This document shows, piece after piece, positions 5,784-10,260 of a stretch of 10,260 nt of DNA; positions within the stretch are counted from its first letter, which is position 1; every line of letters starts with the position of its first letter. Source of the DNA: an uncultured Desulfovibrio sp. (GTDB lineage: Bacteria > Desulfobacterota > Desulfovibrionia > Desulfovibrionales > Desulfovibrionaceae); NCBI GenBank assembly GCA_910587035.1, contig CAJUMQ010000043.1:1-10260 (forward strand). Direction: 5' to 3'. The notes below the pieces were generated by a model that saw nothing but the letters and a program-made list of their open reading frames with translations, searched no databases and had not been told where the DNA came from. The position numbers and the translations under genes are program-made.

Positions 5784-5804
5784 AGCCCGTTTAATCGGGC
5801 TTTC
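5784..5804 (+). terminator. Terminator-like hairpin in the second leader (candidate attenuator)
   Basis: The AGCCCG-TTTAAT-CGGGCT stem-loop is identical to copy 1. It is followed by TT then CCGCG, so the T-run is weaker than in copy 1. It lies between the promoter at 5559 and the gene at 5887. Confidence 0.5.
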
Positions 5805-5886
5805 CGCGTTTCCTCTGCCGCCCTAACTGCCTGTTTATCTACCTATATTATATGCATTTTAACATTTTACATATTGGAGAAAAAAC

Positions 5887-6099
5887 ATGGTAGAAGCAGT
5901 ATTATCCTCTGGGCCTCAGATACAGGATAACGGCACATTCATGTCCACTGAAGAAATGCTGGATGGCAAACAGCCCCAGGGCCTTACCGCGTTGGTCATC
6001 AACAAAACGATGGAAAAAATGGATGAAATGGACAGCAAATTGCGCGTAACTGTCATGAATGACATGGGAAAAGGGAACAAGATAGATTCGGAAGTTTAA
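5887..6099 (+). CDS. Small hypothetical protein, 70 aa
   Basis: ATG 5887 is preceded by GGAG with a seven-base spacer, a strong start. The protein begins MVEAVLSSGPQIQDNGTFMS and has a Met-rich, probably amphipathic helical region at about residues 34-60 (NKTMEKMDEMDSKLRVTVMN). It ends GKGNKIDSEV. It has no signal peptide or membrane segment. The final I-D-S-E-V resembles the I-D-I-E-V end of the 159-aa protein, which has the same CATT leader. The two proteins are otherwise unlike. A strong hairpin follows at 6133. I do not recognise the family. Expression may be governed by the upstream repeat-bearing leader. Confidence 0.75.
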   Translation: MVEAVLSSGPQIQDNGTFMSTEEMLDGKQPQGLTALVINKTMEKMDEMDSKLRVTVMNDMGKGNKIDSEV

Positions 6100-6132
6100 C
6101 CCTATTAAGCTTTTGAACGTATTCACTACACA

Positions 6133-6168
6133 GAATGGGGGTGCGGTAATTTTGTCGCATTCCCATTC
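6133..6168 (+). terminator. Strong 13-bp hairpin after the 70-aa gene
   Basis: GAATGGGGGTGCG and CGCATTCCCATTC pair along 13 bp (two G-U pairs) around a 10-base loop. There is no T-run after it on either strand, so it may be an RNA-stabilising or Rho-independent-like 3' structure. The rest of 6100-6467 holds only this hairpin, the promoter at 6367 and the leader of the next gene. Confidence 0.45.
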
Positions 6169-6366
6169 ATCGATAAAAAGTTTACACGCCATTTTATGCT
6201 CACAATTTATATCTAATGTTATATCTAATGCCGATTGACCAAAGCATCTGCCCGCCGTAGCCTGTCATTGATACATTCATATAAGTATTTCAATATATTA
6301 TAAAAAATTGTTTGGTTTGAGCATTCCAGCTTTCAAGGTTTTTGCCCACAAAAAAATAATTTATGC

Positions 6367-6382
6367 TTGCATACTTTTTGCA
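6367..6382 (+). promoter_or_regulatory. Sigma-54-like (-24/-12) promoter of the 563-aa gene
   Basis: TTGCATACTTTTTGCA is the same TTGCAT-N5-TTGCA variant as at 935 and 5559. GAAAAATTTTCC follows 26 bases later. The start codon lies 86 bases beyond the element, and no CATT tract is present. Confidence 0.5.
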
Positions 6383-6426
6383 CATATGGCAGTATCTCTA
6401 AAATCCTGAAAAATTTTCCCATGTGT

Positions 6427-6442
6427 GCCGCCTTTTGGCGGC
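6427..6442 (+). promoter_or_regulatory. Perfect hairpin in the 5' leader of the 563-aa gene
   Basis: GCCGCC-TTTT-GGCGGC forms a perfect 6-bp GC stem 15 bases before the ribosome site at 6458-6461. It has no T-run, so it is not a terminator. It could stabilise the mRNA or modulate initiation. It takes the place that the CATT ORF occupies in the other plus-strand leaders. Confidence 0.5.
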
Positions 6443-6467
6443 TATATAAACCTGACCGGAGCATCCT

Positions 6468-8159
6468 ATGGCCATTGAAGCCCTGAATAATTTTAACCAA
6501 ATTCTCAATACCCTCAATTTCCAGGCAGAAGATAAGCTTCTCAAGGAAAAGGGTATGGATGGCGCGATTCTGCCCGGCCAGGAAGATACCCTCCAGCTTT
6601 CTTTGCAGGCTCAAAAGGCGCTTAATCAAAGACAGGCTGATATTGGCCAGAGTTTGCAAGAAATAACCCCACAACCCGAAGCCACAACGCAAATTGATGC
6701 CCAGGGCAATCGTGTCCAGATTTCCCCGCAAGGCACTGAACTGGCCTCTTCTCAAGCGTCCAAAGTTGCCTGGGAAACCTCGGCCAAAATTGATGATGCC
6801 GCCAATGCCGTTGAAACTCCCAAAAATGTGGTCGGGACAGGCACGCTGAATTCCGGCACAAAAGTATCCATTTATACAACTCAATATGCTGAAGGCGAAG
6901 AAAAGCCATTTTTCTTGAGCCCTAATGAAAAAGTTATGGCCGAGATAACCAGAGCGGACGGCTCCACTGAAACGATTGCCATAAGAGCCAATACTGTTAT
7001 TAGCGAAGATGATGATGGTAATCTGATTATTAATTCTGGTCCTGAAAAATACAAGACGAGTGAAAGATTTGAGTTAAATGGCACATCCAAGAATGATGTA
7101 ATAATCAATTTTAATGGCGCTTCAAATATAAATTGCGGCGATGGCAATGATACCATAATTTCTTTTTATAACGTAAAAAATATTGACCTCGGAGAAGGCA
7201 ATAATACTTTATATACATCAAAACATTACTATATTGGCAATGTACTTGGCGGCGATGGTGATAATTCAATAAAAGATTGCTTAATAGATAATATTAAACT
7301 TGGTAATGGTAATAATCAAATAACTAATTCGGACATTCATACATTGGAAGCCGCATCTGGCGATAATATAATTTCAGATTGCGATTTTACATTGATCACG
7401 ACTGGAGATGGAAATAATCAAATAAAAAATAGCAGCATAATACACACTGCTTCATTTGGCAATGGTGATAATTCAATTGATATAAATTTTGCATATAAAT
7501 TGCAAGTAGGTGATGGAAATAATAGTATAACTATTCGTGATCGTTATCATGGGCGTACATTTGTAGATGGAAATATATTAGAAATAGGAAATGGAGATAA
7601 CTCAATCTCAGTAGATTATATATCATCTCTTGAAGGCGGTAATGGAAATAATACAATCTATGGTCAATTTACTTGGCTAACACTTGGAAATGGCAATAAT
7701 AAAATAGAAGGCCAAGCAAATGGGACCCCATGGCATTTTGGTAATGGAGATAACTACCTGAATCTTCATGATACTTCATGTAATTTTTATTTTGGAGATG
7801 GAAACAATACAGTTATAGTTAAAAATGTTTTAGGGGGAGCAATACGTGCAGGGAAAGGAAATAACCATATTGAATTTATAGGCGATGTATTAGGCATTGG
7901 CATAAATTTTGGTTCCGGTAATAACAAATTTATTGTTCATGGTGATGTTTCAAACCTTGAATATCATGGCGGTAGTGGACAAGATATAATTGAAATAAAT
8001 GGGAATTTGAAAGATAGCCATATATTTACAGGCTCAGGTTCTGATAGAGTAACAATCTATAAAAATGTCTATAATAGCCTCATACGCTCCGCCAGTAGCT
8101 TAAGTGAGATTTCCATATATGGAGAGATTATTGACAGCCGAGTTGATAAGCCAAAATAG
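6468..8159 (+). CDS. RTX-like repeat protein with Asn-substituted core, 563 aa
   Basis: ATG 6468 has GGAG six bases upstream. Residues 1-115 are helical and Gln/Ala-rich, with EDTLQLSLQAQKAL (39-52) matching the DTVSISDAA-type motif of its neighbours. There is no signal peptide. Residues about 120-205 form a beta-rich domain alignable by eye with residues 105-190 of the 492-aa protein (SPNE, then a DGN-type turn). From about 204 to 529 there are about 18 RTX-type nonapeptides spaced 16-26 residues apart. The first two (KND at 208-210, CGDGNDTII at 223) and last two (GGSGQDIIE at 501, TGSGSDRVT at 521) keep Asp at position 6. The 14 between have Asn, for example LGNGNNQIT and FGNGDNSID. I infer a beta-solenoid, perhaps with an Asn ladder instead of bound calcium. 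The first 450 bases are less AT-rich than the repeat region. Secretion route and function are unknown. Confidence 0.85.
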   Translation: MAIEALNNFNQILNTLNFQAEDKLLKEKGMDGAILPGQEDTLQLSLQAQKALNQRQADIGQSLQEITPQPEATTQIDAQGNRVQISPQGTELASSQASKVAWETSAKIDDAANAVETPKNVVGTGTLNSGTKVSIYTTQYAEGEEKPFFLSPNEKVMAEITRADGSTETIAIRANTVISEDDDGNLIINSGPEKYKTSERFELNGTSKNDVIINFNGASNINCGDGNDTIISFYNVKNIDLGEGNNTLYTSKHYYIGNVLGGDGDNSIKDCLIDNIKLGNGNNQITNSDIHTLEAASGDNIISDCDFTLITTGDGNNQIKNSSIIHTASFGNGDNSIDINFAYKLQVGDGNNSITIRDRYHGRTFVDGNILEIGNGDNSISVDYISSLEGGNGNNTIYGQFTWLTLGNGNNKIEGQANGTPWHFGNGDNYLNLHDTSCNFYFGDGNNTVIVKNVLGGAIRAGKGNNHIEFIGDVLGIGINFGSGNNKFIVHGDVSNLEYHGGSGQDIIEINGNLKDSHIFTGSGSDRVTIYKNVYNSLIRSASSLSEISIYGEIIDSRVDKPK

Positions 8160-8189
8160 ACGTTATCTATTTGGTTTAAGTTAATAGTT

Positions 8190-9437
8190 TCACGGCGTTA
8201 TTCTTGCCCTGGGCATTGATGAAGCTTCTGTTGGCTGATTTACCACAAGAGGACTAACCTCCAGGCCATTTTTTATGGCATCTTCTTTTGCCATTTTCAA
8301 AGCTGAATCCATGTCCTGGAATTGCATCACTTTAATCTCCGCTGGTTTATCTGCCGTTGTATGCCATTGGCCATCTTCATAAAGACTTTGGCCGATGGCG
8401 CCCACATGTTCATTGCGGAAAACTTTGCGTAAAACGGTGCCTTCCATCTCATAGCCATTGAACTGGCGAGAAGCCGTATATTCGGTCTGGCCCCTTTCGT
8501 CCTGATAAATCAGCGTTTGCGGTTCTGGCGAACTACTGGCTGTGTCAGAAGCGGCTGGCGCAGATTGCTCAAGTTTTTTCGGCTCCCAAGTGGACACATA
8601 ATTGTCATCTTCCTGCATCCGTTGAAGCTCCCTGATTACAGCTGCATGATTTTCCCGCACAAGGGCCAACTCTTCCTTTTGAGGAAATTCCTTGCCCATC
8701 GCAGCCATCACAGTTTCAAGCTCGCCCCTTTCCTCGAAGGCTTTTTTCCTTTGCGATCCAACCCATTCATCCAGACCCTTGGCCAGAAAATTGTCCATAC
8801 GCTGGAACAGGCCAGTCAGACTGAGCTTGTCATCAAAGGAATAGGCTAAATTTGCTGGACGGAACTCATGCCCATCAGCTCCCTTGATGCACAACCTAAA
8901 GCCATCTGTACCGGAAAAGAAGCCTGTGCGCTCCACAAAAACCTCAAAGCCACGGTATTTTCCAAATTCAACTTTGGCGGATGAATTTCTGGTTACTTCC
9001 TTGACGCCTGATAATAGTTGATCCTTGATTTTTTCGCTGTCTTTCACATACAACACACAATCGCCGACACCGAGTTCCAGCTTGATTTTCTCCTTGCCGT
9101 TATCCGTTATTGTGCGCGTATTGGCATCCCGCAATCTTATATTTTCATTATAGGCTTCCTCAGCCTTTGCCAGCCTGTCATCTGTGGATTTCAGCCATTT
9201 GAGCCTGTCTTTCAGCCTGTATTGCGCCCTCTGGTGCTGGGAGTAAAGCGCTTCCAGCTTGCGCAGGTCAGCGGCAAGCTGCACCTGGGTGAGAATAAGC
9301 GGATTGCCGGAAGCGGCGGCTTTCATTTCAGCGGCATTGGCCGCTTCTGATGCCACATCATCAATAGTGCGCTGAAGCACATCGCCCTTGCGAAACTGCT
9401 CAATCGCGGCGCTCTTGTATTCTATGCACTGCCACAT
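8190..9437 (-). pseudogene. C-terminal fragment of a SNF2-type helicase / N12-class DNA methylase of mobile elements, 415 aa
   Basis: The open frame starts MWQCIEYKSAAIEQFRKGDV and continues with RTIDDVASEAANAAEMKAAA, SGNP and a coiled stretch LRKLEALYSQHQRAQYRLKD. This matches, from memory, the segment just after the helicase core in the very large SNF2 helicase/N12-class adenine methylase proteins of plasmids, ICEs and phages. A beta-rich region (about 145-230, GKYRGFEVFVERTGFFSGTD) and a helical region (about 240-280) fit the usual C-terminal end. The methylase motifs and helicase motifs are missing. In frame, a TAA lies four codons upstream of ATG 9437, and no ribosome site is seen. The gene has therefore lost most of its N-terminal sequence. 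Residues about 310-415 may be an added polyvalent-protein tail module. Its base composition is less AT-rich than the RTX genes. Confidence 0.75.
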
Positions 9438-9502
9438 CCTAGCAACGATTTATTTAGATAACATACTGAAAAAACAATTTTTATTTATTTAAAATATTTT
9501 TT

Positions 9503-9524
9503 ATACCGTAAAAAATACCGTAAA
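9503..9524 (+). repeat. Tandem direct repeat ATACCGTAAA
   Basis: Two exact copies (9503-9512, 9515-9524) start 12 bases apart in a very AT-rich stretch at the broken end of the helicase fragment. They could be an operator, an arm site for a tyrosine recombinase, or a scar of rearrangement. The sequence alone does not decide. Confidence 0.6.
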
Positions 9525-9569
9525 TTTTTCTGGCTGCCAGTGGACATCATTGGGTCGTTTTGGATAAAC

Positions 9570-9586
9570 TTTTCCACACGGGAAAA
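9570..9586 (+). promoter_or_regulatory. Inverted repeat upstream of the 9613 gene
   Basis: TTTTCC-ACACG-GGAAAA is a perfect 6-bp dyad ending 26 bases before the ATG. It is a candidate operator for the 9613 gene. No clear -35/-10 pair is visible. Confidence 0.35.
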
Positions 9587-9612
9587 CGTAAAATTTGCCT
9601 CGTAGGTCAGCA

Positions 9613-10002
9613 ATGCGTAAACGTAAACATGCCAATAACCGCCAGATTATGAGCTTCTCCCTTGTATGGGCTGAAATGTATAAGCATCATAATACTATTC
9701 CCAGCGCTTTTTTTGAAGATCAAATGTTTGTTGGTGATGGTATGGCCGCTCTTGGTTTTGAGATGGACTGCGGAAAATCCTTGAGAAAAAAATTTCCTGA
9801 TATTGGACTTTCCACTGAGAATCTTGGCGCATGGAAAGAAGTGCTCGCAAAAATTGACTTGGAAACATTAGGCAATGCGCTTTTTTCCCGATGGCGATAC
9901 TTCAATCATTGGGATCATCCCTCTGGTGAAGCTGATTATGAGTGGTTTGTAATGGGCTTTACCCGCATGGCGGAGTTGGCAGAATTGGCGGAAAAACGCT
10001 AA
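9613..10002 (+). CDS. Conserved-looking hypothetical protein, 129 aa
   Basis: The frame is open from TTG 9595, but ATG 9613 is preferred: AGG lies six bases upstream, a weak ribosome site. The protein starts MRKRKHANNRQIMSFSLVWA, with a basic first dozen residues. It has no signal peptide or membrane span, and includes FVGDGMAALGFEMDCGKSL and, near the C-terminus, LFSRWRYFNHWDHPSG with DYEWFVMGFTRMAELAE. The Trp/His-rich segment and its acidic surroundings look conserved. I recall similar unnamed proteins in many bacteria, but I cannot assign a domain or function. It is divergent from the helicase fragment and probably part of the same accessory block. Confidence 0.7.
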   Translation: MRKRKHANNRQIMSFSLVWAEMYKHHNTIPSAFFEDQMFVGDGMAALGFEMDCGKSLRKKFPDIGLSTENLGAWKEVLAKIDLETLGNALFSRWRYFNHWDHPSGEADYEWFVMGFTRMAELAELAEKR

Positions 10003-10198
10003 AGCGAGTAATAAAATGGCAGTTTGATGGGCACGCGATAAGGCCATGTATAACTAAATGCAAGATACCATTAATGACGAAGTGAGTCGCACAAAGATGA
10101 CTTTTCTGATCTGTTTTTGGGTTTAGCACACTAAATTGAACCTAGATCATTGTTAATGGAACGATAATTATTAAATATAAAATAAGGATGGTAAATTA

Positions 10199-10260
10199 AT
10201 GTCTTTTAATATAAAAGAAGGAATAAAGTCTGTAAAGATTTTATATACCTTGCCATACAT
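10199..10260 (+). CDS. Start of a gene cut by the right edge
   Basis: ATG 10199 is preceded by AAGGATGG at 10183-10190, a plausible ribosome site. The frame is open for 20 codons to the end of the window, reading MSFNIKEGIKSVKILYTLPY. A hydrophobic stretch may begin at the end. Too little is visible to name it. The 10003-10198 gap before it shows no clear terminator or -24/-12 element. Confidence 0.5.
   Translation, partial: MSFNIKEGIKSVKILYTLPY

Larger units (their letters stand above)
5670..5816 (+). repeat. Duplicated leader module, copy 2
   Basis: A 147-bp near-identical copy of 1046-1196, differing by one CATT unit and a few substitutions. Downstream of the module similarity to copy 1 ends, and the gene that follows is different. 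Confidence 0.9.

Noticed and set aside
6421..6486. A short ORF from ATG 6421 overlapping the start of the 563-aa gene as a counterpart of the CATT leader ORF.
   Set aside because: No ribosome site, and its translation (MCAAFWRLYK...) does not resemble the leader peptides.
6333..6909. Minus-strand open frames of 183 and 95 codons opposite the start of the 563-aa gene.
   Set aside because: They overlap a well-supported gene and its promoter, have no ribosome sites, and do not fit any family.
3842..8159. The RTX-like proteins as contact-dependent toxins or RTX cytolysins.
   Set aside because: No toxin domain, no acyltransferase or type I transporter gene in the window, and repeats are not tandem. 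Function left open.
9503..9524. ATACCGTAAA pair as a plasmid origin with iterons.
   Set aside because: Only two copies, and no replication gene or DnaA-box cluster is seen. Kept as an unexplained direct repeat.

Overview
This looks like accessory DNA from a Gram-negative bacterium. A Desulfovibrio-like deltaproteobacterium is my best guess, at low confidence. It rests on -24/-12 (sigma-54-type) promoter elements, a FlxA-like coiled-coil protein, non-canonical RTX repeats, and remnants of conjugative-element genes. There is no rRNA, tRNA, CRISPR array or recognisable transposase.

Layout. (1) 1-322, minus: 5' part of a gene running off the left edge. (2) 421-951: debris of a conjugative relaxase/primase-type gene, including an in-frame stop and a related fragment in opposite orientation. 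(3) 935-1748, plus: -24/-12 promoter, a short leader ORF containing a (CATT)9 tract, a terminator-like hairpin, then a 159-aa gene. (4) 3120-2009, minus: a two-gene operon of a FlxA-like protein and an unknown protein, ending in a good terminator. (5) 3193-3780: decayed or non-coding DNA with one orphan terminator. (6) 5390-3842, minus: a 492-aa protein with about ten widely spaced RTX nonapeptides, with its own promoter and terminator. (7) 5559-6099, plus: a near-identical copy of the CATT leader, now with (CATT)8, in front of an unrelated 70-aa gene. (8) 6367-8159, plus: a 563-aa paralogue of the RTX protein in which the key Asp of the repeat is Asn in 14 central repeats. (9) 8190-9437, minus: C-terminal fragment of a large SNF2 helicase/N12-class methylase of mobile elements. 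(10) 9613-10002, plus: conserved-looking hypothetical gene. (11) 10199 to the right edge: start of another gene.

How it may fit together. Six transcription units (322-, 1269+, 3051-, 5320-, 5887+, 6468+) carry a -24/-12-like element at a constant distance from a conserved A/T leader block, so they probably form one regulon. Four of the encoded proteins share a short motif of the type D-T-V-S-I-S-D-x-A near residue 37-48, following a Ser/Asn/Ile-rich N-terminus. None has a Sec signal peptide. I infer a co-regulated set of exported or surface-acting proteins. The secretion route is unknown. The duplicated CATT leader is the most unusual element: changes in repeat number would alter the leader reading frame, and one of the three frames would be translated straight through the terminator-like hairpin, suggesting phase-variable attenuation.
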